Shown piece after piece: positions 36,031 through 47,964 of a stretch of DNA of 64,000 bases. The first letter of the stretch is position 1. The number at the start of each line of letters is the position of its first letter. The translations under genes were made by a program, and so were the position numbers. The DNA lies in assembly GCA_023411115.1 (NCBI GenBank), contig JAEYPF010000018.1, positions 62,001 through 126,000 of the forward strand, read 5' to 3'. The notes beneath the pieces were generated by a model. The model worked only from the letters and a program-made list of their open reading frames with translations, was not told where the DNA came from and ran no database searches. The stretch is from Methanobacteriota archaeon (GTDB taxonomy: Archaea > Methanobacteriota > Methanobacteria > Methanobacteriales > Methanobacteriaceae).

Positions 36031-39000
36031 ATGCCAATAAAAGAGGCTCTAAGATCATATGATACAAAGCTTATCGAGAAAAATATTCAAAAATTCTGGG
36101 ATGATAACGACATATACCAAAAAACAAACAAATTAAGAGAGAACAGTCCTAAATTTTCATTTTTAGATGGTCCTCCTTATTGTAGCGGTAGAATACACCT
36201 TGGAACTGCATGGAATAAAACCATAAAAGATACATTCTTACGTTTTAAAAGTATGTCCGGCTTTAACCTCCGAAGACAGGCAGGATGGGACACTCATGGG
36301 CTCCCAATAGAACATAAAGTTGAAGGCTTGCTTGGATTAAAAAGTAAGAAAGAAATTGAAACCAAAATAGGAATCGCTAATTTTGTAGAGAAATGTAAAG
36401 AATTTGCAATCGAAAATAAGGCCCTAATGACTGATCAATTTAAAATGCTGGGGGTCTGGATGGACTGGAATAATCCGTATGTTACATTTGATACCAAATA
36501 TATGGAATCCTGCTGGTGGACCTTAAAAAAAGCAGACGAAAAGGATCTACTCATAAATGACCTTAGAGTTATAACATGGTGTCCCCGATGCGAAACAGCA
36601 CTTGCACTTGCTGAAATAGACTATGAGGACAAAGAAGACCCTTCAATTTATGTCAAATTTCCGCTAAAGAACTCTGAGAAAGGAAATGAATACATTCTTG
36701 TATGGACAACAACACCATGGACACTTCCTGCAAATATGGCGGTGTGTGTACATCCTGATTTTGATTATGCTTATGTTAATGTTAACAGCGAAGTTTATAT
36801 AATGGCAGAGGCTCTTGTAAGTTCTTTATTTGAAGATCAAGACTATGAAATCATTAAAATCGTGAAAGGTAGTGATCTTGAGGGTATCGAATACCAGCAT
36901 CCTCTTGTAGATGAAATACCTGTCCAAAAAGGATTTGAACATAAAATACTGCCCGGAGAACATGTAACCTTAACAGAAGGTACTGGCTGCGTTCATACTG
37001 CTCCAGGTCATGGTCCAGATGATTTTGAAATCGGTAAAAAATACAGCATACCAATATTCTGCCCAGTTGATGAAGCAGGATTGTTTAAAAAAGAAGCTGG
37101 AAAATATGAAGGCGAATTCGTAAAAGATGCTGACCCGTACATTATAACAGATCTCGACGTGCATGGTCTACTCCTTAAAGAAGATGTAATCAATCACAGA
37201 TACGGGTTCTGCTGGAGATGTAAAACTCCAATTATATATCTTGCAACACAGCAGTGGTTCCTCAAAGTTACAGAAATTAAAGACAAAATGCTTTCAGAGC
37301 TAGATAATGTTGAATGGGTTCCAGAATGGGCTGGTGAGAGCAGGTTCCGTAACTGGGTTGAAAATGCAAGAGATTGGACAATATCAAGGCAGAGATACTG
37401 GGGAATTCCAATTCCAATCTGGAAATGTGAATCCTGTGAAAAGATAACAGTCATAGGTTCCATTGAAGAGTTAAAAGAGAGAACTATTAAGGGAACTCTG
37501 GAAGGAGATTTCATACACCGGCCTTACGTTGATGAAATTACAATTCAGTGCGAATGTGGGGGAGATATGAATCGTGTTCCGGATGTTTTAGATGTCTGGA
37601 TAGATTCAGGAGTAGCGGGATGGGCTTCTCTATACTACCCGCAGGAAAAGGAAATGTTTGAAGAATGGTTCCCTTATGATTTTATAACTGAAGGCCATGA
37701 TCAGACTAGAGGATGGTTCTATTCACAGTTAGGATGTGGTGTGATATCTCTTGGCAAATCACCATATAAGAGAGTTTTAATGCACGGATTTACCCTTGAT
37801 GAAGAGGGTAGAAAGATGAGTAAATCCCTTGGGAATGTGGTTGAGCCGGACGAAGTTATAGGGCAATATGGGGCAGATATACTGAGATTTTATCTCCTCT
37901 GGGGAAATAAGCCGTGGGAAGACCTGAAATTTACATGGGATGAACTTAAAAATGTAAGTAAAATGTTCAACATACTCTGGAATGTTTATGTATTTTCAAC
38001 TACCTACATGGCCATAGATAACTTCAATCCAACACTATATACTGAAGATGACCTTAAATTAAGAGATGAAGATAGATGGATAACTTCACGTGTTAATTCC
38101 CTTGCAAAGGAAGTAACTGAAGCCCTTGATTCATTACACCTTCATAAAGCTACAAGAGCTATAAATTACTTCATACTGGAAGATTTAAGTAGATGGTATG
38201 TAAGGCTCATAAGGGGGCGTACATGGGTTGAAAAGGAAGATCCAGATAAATTAGGAGCTTACTTTACCCTCTATAATGCTTTAAAACTTTTAATTAAGGT
38301 AATGGCACCCATAACTCCACATGTAACTGAAGAGATTTATCAGAATCTTGTAAGGGGAGTTGATGAAGATGCCCCCGAAAGTATACATATGGAAGACTGG
38401 GAATTCAATGAAAACATGATTGACCTGGAATTAGAACAAAATATGGACATCGTTAGAGATATTATTGAAGCATGTGCAAGAGGAAGAGATGTTGCAAGAT
38501 ACAAGCTCAGATGGCCTGTAAAAGAAATCGTGGTGGTTTCTGAAGATAAAAATGTCTTAAATGCAGTTGAATCCCTTAAAGCCGTTATAATGGAACAGGC
38601 CAATACAAAGGAAATCATAGTAACTGATGAATTTGAAAACCTCAAGATCATTGCAAAACCTAACTTAAAGACCCTCGGACCTAAACTCAGAGGTGATGCT
38701 CCAAAAGTAATGAAACATCTTGCAGAAGCTGATGGGGCAGAAATAAAGGCAATTTTAGATAACGAAGGAATTTATTCCGTTGAACTTGATGATAAAACTA
38801 TAGAACTTGGTGTAAATGACATTCTATTTGAAACTGAACTTCCAGAGAACCTTGTAAGTGCAGATTTCGATTCTGGAAATGTATTTATAAATACAGAAAT
38901 TACAGAAGAAATATTATCTGAAGCAATGTCTAGAGAACTTATCAGAAGAATACAGGATATGCGGAAAGATTTAGATTTAGATGTAGAAGCCAATATTCAG

Positions 39001-39171
39001 GTATTTGTGGAATGTGATGAAGGCTTCAAAGAATTAATTAACCCATTCCTTGACTTTATTTCCCATGAAGTACGTGCTGAAAAACTGAGCTTTGAAGCAC
39101 AGGAAGGAGATTATACAAAAGAATGGAAGATTGAGGATGAAAATCTTAAAATTACTATTAAGACAGAATAA
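36031..39171 (+). CDS. ileS: Isoleucyl-tRNA synthetase
   Basis: 1046 residues from ATG 36031, with AAGGAG 7 nt upstream (an ATG at 36025 is too close to it). Class I signature: [16 protein letters not shown] (HIGH-type) and [10 protein letters not shown] (KMSKS). The CP1 editing region is shown by [17 protein letters not shown] and [15 protein letters not shown]. Zinc-type CxxC pairs lie in WCPRCET, CWRCKTP and WKCESC. It charges tRNA-Ile and proofreads valine. The 860-bp leader region before it is unusually long. purL follows 27 bp later. Confidence 0.97.
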   Translation: MPIKEALRSYDTKLIEKNIQKFWDDNDIYQKTNKLRENSPKFSFLDGPPYCSGRIHLGTAWNKTIKDTFLRFKSMSGFNLRRQAGWDTHGLPIEHKVEGLLGLKSKKEIETKIGIANFVEKCKEFAIENKALMTDQFKMLGVWMDWNNPYVTFDTKYMESCWWTLKKADEKDLLINDLRVITWCPRCETALALAEIDYEDKEDPSIYVKFPLKNSEKGNEYILVWTTTPWTLPANMAVCVHPDFDYAYVNVNSEVYIMAEALVSSLFEDQDYEIIKIVKGSDLEGIEYQHPLVDEIPVQKGFEHKILPGEHVTLTEGTGCVHTAPGHGPDDFEIGKKYSIPIFCPVDEAGLFKKEAGKYEGEFVKDADPYIITDLDVHGLLLKEDVINHRYGFCWRCKTPIIYLATQQWFLKVTEIKDKMLSELDNVEWVPEWAGESRFRNWVENARDWTISRQRYWGIPIPIWKCESCEKITVIGSIEELKERTIKGTLEGDFIHRPYVDEITIQCECGGDMNRVPDVLDVWIDSGVAGWASLYYPQEKEMFEEWFPYDFITEGHDQTRGWFYSQLGCGVISLGKSPYKRVLMHGFTLDEEGRKMSKSLGNVVEPDEVIGQYGADILRFYLLWGNKPWEDLKFTWDELKNVSKMFNILWNVYVFSTTYMAIDNFNPTLYTEDDLKLRDEDRWITSRVNSLAKEVTEALDSLHLHKATRAINYFILEDLSRWYVRLIRGRTWVEKEDPDKLGAYFTLYNALKLLIKVMAPITPHVTEEIYQNLVRGVDEDAPESIHMEDWEFNENMIDLELEQNMDIVRDIIEACARGRDVARYKLRWPVKEIVVVSEDKNVLNAVESLKAVIMEQANTKEIIVTDEFENLKIIAKPNLKTLGPKLRGDAPKVMKHLAEADGAEIKAILDNEGIYSVELDDKTIELGVNDILFETELPENLVSADFDSGNVFINTEITEEILSEAMSRELIRRIQDMRKDLDLDVEANIQVFVECDEGFKELINPFLDFISHEVRAEKLSFEAQEGDYTKEWKIEDENLKITIKTE

Positions 39172-39198
39172 TGTTAAATATAACTGCGGCGTGATATC

Positions 39199-41379
39199 AT
39201 GACCCTAACAGATTCAGAATGTAAATTTGTAAAAAAAGAACTTGGAAGAGATCCAAATTCCTTAGAATACGGCATGCTTGATATAATGTTTTCAGAACAT
39301 TGCTCCTATAAAAGCAGCCGCCCTATTTTAAGATTGTTCCCTACAGAAGGTGAGCGTGTCATACTCGGCCCTGGAGATGATGCAGGAATTGTTGAACTAA
39401 CTGAAGAGCTTGCTCTAGTAATTGGAATGGAAAGTCACAATCACCCATCTGCAATTGAGCCTTATGGAGGTGCTGGAACTGGTGTCGGAGGAATAATTAG
39501 AGATATCATTTCCATGGGAGCTATGCCAATTGCACTCCTTGATTCCTTAAGATTTGGACCTCTTGAAGATCAGAGATCAAGATACTTATTTGAATACGTT
39601 GTAAAAGGGATTTCAGACTACGGAAACCGAGTAGGAATTCCAACTGTTGGAGGTGAAGTTGAATTTGATGACAATTTCAAATTTAATCCCCTTGTAAATG
39701 TTATCTGCGCGGGGCTTGTAAAGAAGAGTGACATTGTACGGGGCATTGCACCTAATGTAGGCGATATTTTTGTCCTTATGGGTGGAACAACAGGAAGAGA
39801 CGGTATCCACGGCGTAACATTCGCATCTGAAGAGCTCACAACTGAATCTGAACTTGAAAGCAGACCTGCAGTCCAGGTAGGAGACCCATTCACTAAGAAA
39901 ATGGTTTTAGAAGCGACCCTTGAAGCGCTGAATAAAATTGATGTGGTTGGACTTAAAGACCTTGGTGGCGGTGGGCTAACCTGTTGTGTTTCAGAAATGG
40001 CAGGTAAATGTGGAAATGGAGCCGAAGTAGAGCTTACAACCATCCCACTTAGAGAAGAAGGAATGACACCATATGAAATAATGCTTTCAGAGTCTCAAGA
40101 AAGAATGGTCTTTGTTGTTAATCCTAAAGATGTGGATGCTTTAATGGAGATATTTAAAAAATACGAACTTCCAGCAGCAGTCATTGGTAAAGTTATAGAC
40201 GCTGAAAATCTGGTCATTAAAAAAGATGGAGAAGTTATAGCTGAAGTTCAGACAGAACTCCTCTCAGATCCGCCAGTTATTGAAAGAGAATCATGTAATC
40301 CCTCTTTAGAAGGTTGCGGACCTACCGAAGTTACTGAATATAAAGAATTAGAAGATATTAACCCTGAAGAAGCCCTTCTTAAACTTCTCTCATCCCAAAA
40401 TATTGCAAGTAAAAAATGGGTTTACAAACAGTACGATCACGAAGTACAGATAAGAACTGCAGTTAAACCCGGTGACGATGCAGCAGTTCTTCGAATTGAT
40501 GAAGAAAAAGCCATTGCACTTACATCAGACTGCAACAGCATACATACAAAACTCGATTCATACCACGGAGGAGCTGGAGCAGTGGCAGAAGCCATAAGAA
40601 ATGTTGTTTCTATGGGTGCAGAGCCGATATGTATTGTAGATTGCCTTAATTTTGGAAATCCTGAGAAACCAGATGTTTTCTGGCAGTTTAAAGAATGTAT
40701 TAAAGGAATGTCCGATATTGCAAATACCTTTGAAACTCCAGTAATAAGTGGGAACGTGAGTTTTTATAATGAAACAGAAGGAGTAACTGTAAATCCATCT
40801 CCTGTGGTGGGTGTTGCAGGACTAATGGATATAAAAGATATTAGAACCATGGATTTCAAGAATGAAGGAGATAATATCATCCTGATTGGAAAAACTTATC
40901 CTGAATTAGATGGTTCAGCATATCATAAAGAAGTTCATGGAGTTGTCCAGGGAAAACCTCCAAAGGTAAATATGGAAGCTGAACTGGAATCTTCAAGTGA
41001 AATCCTGAAATTGATCCGTGAAGATAAAGATGAAGCTGTAACTGCAGTTCATGATTGTTCAGCCGGAGGAATAGGAATTGCAATTGCAGAAATGGCAATC
41101 TCTGGTAGTATTGGGGCTACTTTAGATACTTCAAAGGTATCTAAAGATGATGAAAATATGAGCAATGCTGAAACATTATTTTCAGAGTCCAATGCAAGGT
41201 TCATTATTACAGTTAAAAAGGAATACACAGATGAAATATTAAGCAAACTAAATGCTCCTGCAGCAGTTATTGGGGAAGTTGGAGGTAGTACTTTAACTAT
41301 AAACCAAAATTTAGTTAATATAAATATTGAAAATCTTAAAGACTCATATTATGGAGTAATTGAGAAATTTATGGCTTAA
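39199..41379 (+). CDS. purL: Phosphoribosylformylglycinamidine synthase II
   Basis: 726 residues, ATG at 39199 with GTGATATC. The small-type Pur[73 protein letters not shown] and a second-half [17 protein letters not shown]. It converts FGAR to FGAM with PurQ-supplied ammonia and PurS; neither of those genes is in the window. Probably cotranscribed with ileS upstream and the CTP-transferase-like gene downstream. Confidence 0.96.
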   Translation: MTLTDSECKFVKKELGRDPNSLEYGMLDIMFSEHCSYKSSRPILRLFPTEGERVILGPGDDAGIVELTEELALVIGMESHNHPSAIEPYGGAGTGVGGIIRDIISMGAMPIALLDSLRFGPLEDQRSRYLFEYVVKGISDYGNRVGIPTVGGEVEFDDNFKFNPLVNVICAGLVKKSDIVRGIAPNVGDIFVLMGGTTGRDGIHGVTFASEELTTESELESRPAVQVGDPFTKKMVLEATLEALNKIDVVGLKDLGGGGLTCCVSEMAGKCGNGAEVELTTIPLREEGMTPYEIMLSESQERMVFVVNPKDVDALMEIFKKYELPAAVIGKVIDAENLVIKKDGEVIAEVQTELLSDPPVIERESCNPSLEGCGPTEVTEYKELEDINPEEALLKLLSSQNIASKKWVYKQYDHEVQIRTAVKPGDDAAVLRIDEEKAIALTSDCNSIHTKLDSYHGGAGAVAEAIRNVVSMGAEPICIVDCLNFGNPEKPDVFWQFKECIKGMSDIANTFETPVISGNVSFYNETEGVTVNPSPVVGVAGLMDIKDIRTMDFKNEGDNIILIGKTYPELDGSAYHKEVHGVVQGKPPKVNMEAELESSSEILKLIREDKDEAVTAVHDCSAGGIGIAIAEMAISGSIGATLDTSKVSKDDENMSNAETLFSESNARFIITVKKEYTDEILSKLNAPAAVIGEVGGSTLTINQNLVNINIENLKDSYYGVIEKFMA

Positions 41380-41410
41380 TCCAAACTATAAACTATTATG
41401 GCCTGATGAT

Positions 41411-41974
41411 ATGAAAAGAGAGGACTTAAGGCAGTTAATCCATGCATCAGGCATCTTCATTGTTTTTTTAAATATTTTTCTGGGCCCAATTATTTCAATA
41501 CTCATATGCGTAGCAATTGTACTTTTTGTAGAAGCTATCTTTAGAATTGACAAAAAGAGAAAAGTATTCTTTTTTTCCACTATTTTGAGAAAATGTAAAC
41601 GTAAAAACGACGAACATGGTTTTATTTACTTTTTTGTTGGAATTATAGTAACACTTTACCTGTTCAAATTCAATATAGCAATTTCCAATGCTGCAATACT
41701 TATTTTCCTATTTGGAGACTCTGCATCAACTATATTTGGAAAAAGATTTGGTAAAACTCATCTGCCATTCAACAATGAAAAGACAATTGTAGGAACTTCT
41801 GCATTTTTTGTTGTAGCATTAATTGGAGCTCTAACTCAGCTTCCATTACTTCCTGCATTCTTCGGAGCGTTATGCGGTGCAATAACTGAAGCATATAGCC
41901 CTGTAGATGATAATATTCCAATTCCATTGATATCGGGAATTGCAATGAGCCTTGTACTATACTTTATATATTAA
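41411..41974 (+). CDS. Dolichol kinase / CTP-dependent lipid kinase-like membrane protein
   Basis: 187 residues from ATG 41411 (31 bp after purL; an in-frame ATG at 41360 would overlap purL and lacks a site). Five to six hydrophobic segments, opening with [19 protein letters not shown]. The [16 protein letters not shown] motif and [13 protein letters not shown] are hallmarks of the SEC59/DGK1/phytol kinase group, which phosphorylates polyprenols or diacylglycerol with CTP. In an archaeon the substrate may be dolichol or an isoprenoid alcohol. Short compared with eukaryotic dolichol kinases but typical for archaea. Confidence 0.8.
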   Translation: MKREDLRQLIHASGIFIVFLNIFLGPIISILICVAIVLFVEAIFRIDKKRKVFFFSTILRKCKRKNDEHGFIYFFVGIIVTLYLFKFNIAISNAAILIFLFGDSASTIFGKRFGKTHLPFNNEKTIVGTSAFFVVALIGALTQLPLLPAFFGALCGAITEAYSPVDDNIPIPLISGIAMSLVLYFIY

Positions 41975-42071
41975 ATAGATGAAACAATTAATTTCAATAA
42001 TAATATTGAAATCTTTAATTCCATTAAAACAGTTAATTTCAATAAAATGAAGTGATCAAGTTGGTGAAATA

Positions 42072-43088
42072 TTGCGCTTAAACAAATTAAATATCATTGG
42101 AATCTTAATGATACTTTTTGCTGTTTTACTAGCTGTCACTAATTTCCTGGACAGTATCGTTCTATCCCTTACCTATCACTTCCTGGAGGGGTCATCTCAA
42201 GGTAAATCCATAATCCTTTTTGGAGTTATGGGTAGTTTATTGTTATTTTATCCCTTATTCACATCAAATGGATTAATTGGGAAACGAATATCGGCATTAA
42301 GCCCACATTTAAAAATTGACAGCCAGAAATATCTTAAATTCACCATAATAACCATATTTTTTACATATTTAGTGGGGCTTTTCATTGAAATCTGGATACG
42401 AATAAAACTCGGCGTGTCCCTTTTTACGATATTTGTATCTTATAACTCAAATGAATTCAGTACTACTGCCCTAACACATAGTCACGTTTTTAAATCTGTT
42501 TTAGGTTTTGTAATCAATTCATTAGGAGTACATATTTCTTCAGGTATAAATGCAGGAGGTCCGCTTGCACAATATACTATTCCATTTTCACTTATCATTT
42601 TAATCACATTTCCGCTGATTTATATAGCTGGAATAACTGCGTTGAGCGGAAAAAGAGACCTTTATAAAGTGATACTCGCCTTTTCATTAACCATCTCATT
42701 TATTGCAATGCTTGATGGCGGAATGTTGGATTTCCCTGCATGGATCGGTATTTTTGGCCTTCTAGTGATTTATTTCGCCAAAAATCCTTTTTCACTGAGG
42801 AATGTATCCAAACCTCTAATTATAATGGTTTTGATTATTGCCCTTCGAGTTTCAGTTAGCGTATTTGGAACCAATGCAGAGTTTCACGAAATAACCATTA
42901 TAGATCCTTCAGATAACATTAATCTTAGCGGTTACGATATTTTAAGTGTTCAAAAAGAAGGAAATAAAATGATAATTAAATTACCAGGGAATGTATCAGA
43001 TAAACCACTCTTACTTAAACTGATTCCAGATTTAAAAGGCAAATGCAGTGGATTTGCCCTTTCATGGAACTATAATTCCTGGGTGTAA
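42072..43088 (+). CDS. Multi-pass membrane protein of unknown function
   Basis: 338 residues, TTG start at 42072 with TTGGTGAAATA. About seven membrane helices up to residue 262, then a C-terminal domain of about 70 residues (NAEFHEITIIDPSDNINLSG onward) that should face outside. A loop rich in His, Ser and Gly (LTHSHVF...HISSGINAGGPL) sits between helices. I do not recognise the family. Its 97-bp spacing after the CTP-transferase gene allows cotranscription, and a role in lipid or envelope biology is a guess by context. Confidence 0.6.
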   Translation: MRLNKLNIIGILMILFAVLLAVTNFLDSIVLSLTYHFLEGSSQGKSIILFGVMGSLLLFYPLFTSNGLIGKRISALSPHLKIDSQKYLKFTIITIFFTYLVGLFIEIWIRIKLGVSLFTIFVSYNSNEFSTTALTHSHVFKSVLGFVINSLGVHISSGINAGGPLAQYTIPFSLIILITFPLIYIAGITALSGKRDLYKVILAFSLTISFIAMLDGGMLDFPAWIGIFGLLVIYFAKNPFSLRNVSKPLIIMVLIIALRVSVSVFGTNAEFHEITIIDPSDNINLSGYDILSVQKEGNKMIIKLPGNVSDKPLLLKLIPDLKGKCSGFALSWNYNSWV

Positions 43089-43107
43089 TATAGCTCAAAA
43101 TTAAAAA

Positions 43108-43452
43108 TTATTTAAGGTAACTATCGCTGATATTTTTACACATTTTAATCATACGTCCATTAAACTCTATGAACTTATTTAAAATTTCTTCTCGACGCTC
43201 TAAGATCAATCTAATCAATTGATATTCAGTGGCAATCTTCAAGTCTCTAAAGAAAACAGAATTTTCAGCCCTTATCACCATTATATCTCCATCAGCTACC
43301 TGCAACCTGTAAGAGTTGTTTGCAATGATTTCTATCTCATCCCCATCCTTTGTATAACTGTTAACTATTTCTGAAATTCTATTCAATTCTGCGTATATCC
43401 TATTTTCCATCTGTAAACGTTCTTCATGTAATTTTATAAGATCTTCAGACAT
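43108..43452 (-). CDS. Small helical protein of unknown function
   Basis: 114 residues, ATG at 43452 with TTGGTGG. Mostly charged helix with a predicted coiled-coil opening (LIKLHEERLQMENRIYAELNRI) and a short beta-like middle (YRLQVADGDIMVIRAENSVFF). No cysteine, no membrane segment. It follows the ABC-2 operon by 73 bp on the same strand and could be its last gene. Not recognised. Confidence 0.6.
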   Translation of the reverse strand: MSEDLIKLHEERLQMENRIYAELNRISEIVNSYTKDGDEIEIIANNSYRLQVADGDIMVIRAENSVFFRDLKIATEYQLIRLILERREEILNKFIEFNGRMIKMCKNISDSYLK

Positions 43453-43525
43453 GAAACCACCAAGAATAGATTTATACTTTAAGTATTTAATTTTATTATA
43501 ATTTAATGAGTATTTCCAAGATATA

Positions 43526-44659
43526 CTAAAGTCTGATGGCCCTTTCGTGCCTGAAATATCTTACAGTTAATGTAAAGATTAATATAGATATTAAAATTGT
43601 AGGAATTAAAAATAAAGCGTATTCAAATGGCATATTTGGTGTTGAAGACAATTTAACCATTAAAACAGTTGGAATAGCATCCAAAATCCCTTCAAAATAG
43701 GGAACTTTTATGAAAAGTGGCATGAACAAGATGAATGTTGCAAACATCAAAGCAAGAGTTATAGCTGAATTTGCCTCTTTAGTACTATCAACGAGGATAG
43801 ATATCAATATTCCAATCCCAATAAATCCTAAACCAACAAAAATAAGGATAAAAATTAGGATAAACACATTATAAATTGGAACTCCAAGCAAATCTAGTAA
43901 GATGATCCATGCAATACTTTGAAGCATGGAAAATGAAAGTATAGGTAAAATTTTTCCAACTATAACCATTGAACTTGAAAGGGGAGTCATAAGAAGCATT
44001 TCAAAGGTTTTTCGTTCTTTTTCGCCTACAATACTATCTGTTACTATATTACTTGCAAGGAAAAATGGAAGAAGAAGGACAAATGGAATTATGAATCCAT
44101 ACATTATTTCTACAAAATAAGAGGTATTCAAAGCCAGTTTAGCTATATTGTCTTCATTAACTTTTATTTCATTTAAAATCACTGGATTTTCAATTTTCTG
44201 GATTTCATTTACACCTATTCCTGCAGATTGGAGTTTATTTTCCAGTTTGAATTTATTTACGGCGTTATTTATTTTTTCAGATACAACTGGATAAAATGGA
44301 TTGGACGTGTCAGATTGAACAACTATATCCTGAGATGATGAAACCTGAACTACAGCAATTAATCCTGATCCAAGCATTTTACTCGCTTCACTCATGTTTT
44401 TGAAATAAACCAGGTTTAGCTTTTGAGAACTTAAGTCATTTGCAATACTTGAGTTTTTTAAATCCTCTGATATTCCCACTTTAAGGGCTGATGTGGCTCC
44501 AAACTTATCAAGAAGTCCTGGATCAGTTATAACAGCGCTTCCTATTCCCAGACCAAATGCTCCAAGAATTATAAATATCTGAACAAATACCAACAAAATA
44601 TAAATTCTGTTGGTTAATATATCCTGAGCTTCTTTTTTTGCAAGTGCAATGACTTTCAT
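43526..44659 (-). CDS. ABC-2 type transporter permease (second)
   Basis: 377 residues. N-terminal helix (RIYILLVFVQIFIILGAFGLGIG), a large outer domain to about residue 175, then five to six helices, with IVGEKERKTFEMLLMTPLSSSMVIVGKILP, the NatB/YhaP-type ABC-2 motif. Partner of the ATPase at 46005-46919 and permease at 44781-45977, so a heterodimeric exporter is likely. Substrate unknown; sodium or peptide export has been reported for related bacterial systems. Confidence 0.88.
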   Translation of the reverse strand: MKVIALAKKEAQDILTNRIYILLVFVQIFIILGAFGLGIGSAVITDPGLLDKFGATSALKVGISEDLKNSSIANDLSSQKLNLVYFKNMSEASKMLGSGLIAVVQVSSSQDIVVQSDTSNPFYPVVSEKINNAVNKFKLENKLQSAGIGVNEIQKIENPVILNEIKVNEDNIAKLALNTSYFVEIMYGFIIPFVLLLPFFLASNIVTDSIVGEKERKTFEMLLMTPLSSSMVIVGKILPILSFSMLQSIAWIILLDLLGVPIYNVFILIFILIFVGLGFIGIGILISILVDSTKEANSAITLALMFATFILFMPLFIKVPYFEGILDAIPTVLMVKLSSTPNMPFEYALFLIPTILISILIFTLTVRYFRHERAIRL

Positions 44660-44780
44660 TCTATCTCCTGTAAATTATGAGCTGTAAATTTATGAGTATA
44701 AACTTTTCATTTAATTTCCTAAAGGCCAAAAGGCTTAATTAACATGCGAAATTCCATCTTATTTAACCAGATGAACAACT

Positions 44781-45977
44781 TCACTGCCTTTTTGAAACAC
44801 TCCTGATACCCATCATATCTAAGGCCAATCTTATTATATTTGGTCTCGGTCCAAACATTATATCATCTCTTTCAATAAGTTTCATTGAAATCCAGTAGGA
44901 GATCAAACTTATAATGATTATAGAAACTATTGGAATCATTAAATCTCCAGTTGATAAGTTTTCACCTGAAAACAGGCGCATTACAAGGGTCATTGGTGAT
45001 ATATTAGCTGCAGCTGATTTATTTGATATGTAGGCAAGTGCAGGGATAATAAGAAATCCAACGATCCCTATATAAACAAAGCTTAATCCGATTCCTGCTT
45101 CTTTATAATTTTTGGAATATGCAGCAATGACACTAGTTACCCCTACAATTGGAATAGATGTTAATATAATCACAATATAAACTAAAAGAGGATTTTTTAT
45201 GTCGAATCCTGCCGCCAAAAGTATAATAATCCATAAAGCCACCTGAACAGCTATTGTTAAAACCACTGCAAAATTTTTTCCAGTTATGACTTCAGCATGG
45301 CTTAAGGGCATTGCTATTAATATTTCACCTGTTTTTCGTTCCTTCTCACCTACGATACTATCAATAACCATGTTTCCAAAGAGGAAAAGTGGAAGGAAAA
45401 GCAATATCGCAACCATCATCTTTTTAATGAGCTGTAATGGTAAAGATTCTCCTGTTTTTTCTTCTTTAACACTTGGATCAACTGTATTTGTTGAAGGAAC
45501 CAGTGAATTTATCCATTGATTTGAAATAGAAGAAGAAATAGCTTTAACTGTTGAATTCACTTCTTCAGATACCACACTTCTCTTTGGATCGCCGTAATCT
45601 ATAAACAAATTCAGAGTAATTGTCTGGAAATCATCGATAGAATTGGTTGAATTTTGCGGAACAATTAGCGCAGCGGTAGCTTTACCATTTTTAACCTGAT
45701 TTATCGATTCATTAGCGCTCAACGACTTTATACCCAGAACTTCATGATTTAACTGTTTTGCAAATAGACCGCTGTTATCTGAAACACCTATAGATGCAAA
45801 ATTCGTCAGGGAAGGGGACAATGTAACTCCTTTGTCAGATTCTATATTGCCAATAAACATGTTTAAAAAAATTATCATTAAAATTAAGACAGAAAGCTGC
45901 ATTAAAAAAATGGTTAAGAACTTCCTGCTTGAAAGAGTATTTTTAAATTCCCATTTTGTTATAGTGAAAAATCTCAT
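44781..45977 (-). CDS. ABC-2 type transporter permease (first)
   Basis: 398 residues. N-terminal helix in SSRKFLTIFLMQLSVLILMIIF, an outer domain with SNQWINSLVPSTNT, and a membrane half with VDSIVGEKERKTGEILIAMPLSHAEVITGKN, the ABC-2 signature shared with the second permease. Begins 27 bp after the ATPase gene; the 121-bp gap to the second permease is AT-rich. Same operon. Confidence 0.88.
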   Translation of the reverse strand: MRFFTITKWEFKNTLSSRKFLTIFLMQLSVLILMIIFLNMFIGNIESDKGVTLSPSLTNFASIGVSDNSGLFAKQLNHEVLGIKSLSANESINQVKNGKATAALIVPQNSTNSIDDFQTITLNLFIDYGDPKRSVVSEEVNSTVKAISSSISNQWINSLVPSTNTVDPSVKEEKTGESLPLQLIKKMMVAILLFLPLFLFGNMVIDSIVGEKERKTGEILIAMPLSHAEVITGKNFAVVLTIAVQVALWIIILLAAGFDIKNPLLVYIVIILTSIPIVGVTSVIAAYSKNYKEAGIGLSFVYIGIVGFLIIPALAYISNKSAAANISPMTLVMRLFSGENLSTGDLMIPIVSIIIISLISYWISMKLIERDDIMFGPRPNIIRLALDMMGIRSVSKRQ

Positions 45978-46004
45978 GATAAAACCCTGAATTATCTCCT
46001 TAGC

Positions 46005-46919
46005 TCATTTTACAGTGTGAATAAATACATCCTCCAGTGAAGGTTCCTTGGTATTTACAGATACCACGTTATGTCCAAGTAGGCTAACTATATCAGAAAT
46101 ATCTTCTCTAGAATTCAAAGATATTGCCAGGTTTTCCCTATTTAAATTTACATTCTCTACAGAGCCAAAATTAAGGATTTTATCAATATCCACGTTTACA
46201 TGCTTAACTTTTATTTGAAGTATTGTTTGGCCATGGATTTTTGCCTTAAGATAGTCTGGAGTTCCCATATCCCTAATCTTACCCCCATTTAAAATTGCGA
46301 CCCTATCACAGAGGGCATCAGCTTCGTCCATGTAATGTGTGCATAAAATTATGGTCTTTTCACCTTTAAGACCATCTATGAAACTTCTAATTGAAAGGGA
46401 AGTGGCGGGATCTAGTCCCATGGTAGGTTCGTCAAATATTATGATTTCTGGATCGTGAATCAATGCCCTTGCAATACCAATTCTTTGACGTAACCCCTTT
46501 GAAAATGTGTTTATTCTGTGCTCTGCACGATTTTTCATTCCAACAAGCTCAAGAAGCTCATAAACTCTATCGTTTAGCTTTTCTTTTGGGACTCCGTAAA
46601 GTTCACCAAAATATCTGAGTAAATCACGCGCTTTAAATCTTTCATATAAGTTTGGCTCTTCTGGAAGATATCCTATCATTGATTTAGTCTTAATTGGATC
46701 ATCCAAAACACTATGGCCACCTACAAAAACAGTTCCATTATCCGGTTTTAATATACCACATATTATTCTTATTGCTGTGGTTTTTCCGGCCCCATTTGGC
46801 CCTATAATCCCTAAAAGCTCTCCCTTTTTAATATTCAGGTTAAGGTTATCTAATGCCCTTATTTTACCGAAATATTTGGTAAGAGATTCTATACGTATCA
46901 TATCGTCTTTTAAGTCCAA
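46005..46919 (-). CDS. ABC transporter ATP-binding protein (ABC-2 exporter)
   Basis: 304 residues, TTG start at 46919 with AGGGGTT upstream. Walker A GPNGAGKTT, Q-loop in IGYLPEEPNLYERF, signature FSKGLRQRIGIARAL, Walker B EIIIFDEPTMGLDP, H-loop in LCTHYMDEADALC. The C-terminal extension typical of the NatA/DrrA group follows. First gene of the exporter operon. Confidence 0.93.
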   Translation of the reverse strand: MDLKDDMIRIESLTKYFGKIRALDNLNLNIKKGELLGIIGPNGAGKTTAIRIICGILKPDNGTVFVGGHSVLDDPIKTKSMIGYLPEEPNLYERFKARDLLRYFGELYGVPKEKLNDRVYELLELVGMKNRAEHRINTFSKGLRQRIGIARALIHDPEIIIFDEPTMGLDPATSLSIRSFIDGLKGEKTIILCTHYMDEADALCDRVAILNGGKIRDMGTPDYLKAKIHGQTILQIKVKHVNVDIDKILNFGSVENVNLNRENLAISLNSREDISDIVSLLGHNVVSVNTKEPSLEDVFIHTVK

Positions 46920-47206
46920 ACTTTAACCCCTTTTTGAAAACTTAATTTGTAATTTGTACCCTTTAAATATTTAGAGATATTGATTGAAGCATATCTAATA
47001 GGCCATATGTATGAATATTTTAAATCAATCTGTATATGCATGATATACAATCATCTATTTAATATTTAATGCTATGAACCATCAACCTCAACCTAAATCC
47101 AGTACAAAAAACATTAATAATAAGAAAGACTTAAATTATCTTATTGGTTGTATACTCAATTTTATAGCGTGTTTTTCTTAATTATCCTCTAAAAAACGTG
47201 ATAAAA

Positions 47207-47701
47207 ATGGAAAAGGAAAATGAAAATAAAAAAGCTGCTTTTGGAGCAGGTTGCTTTTGGGGTGTTGAAGAAGCCTTTAGAACTACAAAAGGAGTAATCT
47301 CTACTGCAGTAGGTTATATGGGGGGCCACACTGAAAATCCAACCTATGAAGATGTTTGTTCTGGAAAAACAGGACATGCCGAAACAGTAGAAGTGACCTA
47401 TGATCCTTCAGAAATCTCTTATAATGAACTGCTGAATGTTTTCTGGAAAGTCCATGACCCTACAACGCTTAACAGGCAGGGTCCAGATATAGGAGAACAA
47501 TATAGATCTATAATTTTCTACTACGATGACGAGCAGGAAAAAACAGCACATGCTTCCATAGAACAACTTCAACAATCTGGTATGTATAACCGGGACATAG
47601 TTACCGAAATTGTTCCTGCCAGTGAATTCAAATTTTTCAGGGCTGAAGATTATCACCAGCAGTATCTGAAAAAACGAGGCAGAAGCAGCTGTAGGTTCTA
47701 A
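47207..47701 (+). CDS. msrA: Peptide methionine sulfoxide reductase A
   Basis: 164 residues from ATG 47207 (GTGAT just upstream; the GTG at 47198 is part of that site). The active cysteine is in [12 protein letters not shown]; further family markers are [38 protein letters not shown]-like [13 protein letters not shown] and [10 protein letters not shown]-terminal cysteine in GRSSCRF can resolve the sulfenic acid. It repairs methionine-S-sulfoxide after oxidation. Monocistronic. Confidence 0.95.
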   Translation: MEKENENKKAAFGAGCFWGVEEAFRTTKGVISTAVGYMGGHTENPTYEDVCSGKTGHAETVEVTYDPSEISYNELLNVFWKVHDPTTLNRQGPDIGEQYRSIIFYYDDEQEKTAHASIEQLQQSGMYNRDIVTEIVPASEFKFFRAEDYHQQYLKKRGRSSCRF

Positions 47702-47964
47702 ATTGGCTTATTAAATATGAGTATATTTTGAGAAATTTCACAAAACCACAGTTATTTTTTAAATATTTAATAAAAATTTTTTATTAATTTCCAGATATGC
47801 TTCGAGTAATAAATTCTTTTAAAATTTCAATTTTGTAATACACTTGAAAGTTATGTCAAAAATAGCTAATTTGTATTACTCATGGGGTTCATTGCAAGTG
47901 TATAACGAATAAGCCCATTAACAGTTTTTTCAGCATGTGTCTACTAAGTTACTATCAGTTAAAA

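Noticed and set aside
39618..40043. Long minus-strand frame opposite purL
   Set aside because: Complement of a strongly conserved coding region, rich in Ser/Pro, no ribosome site.
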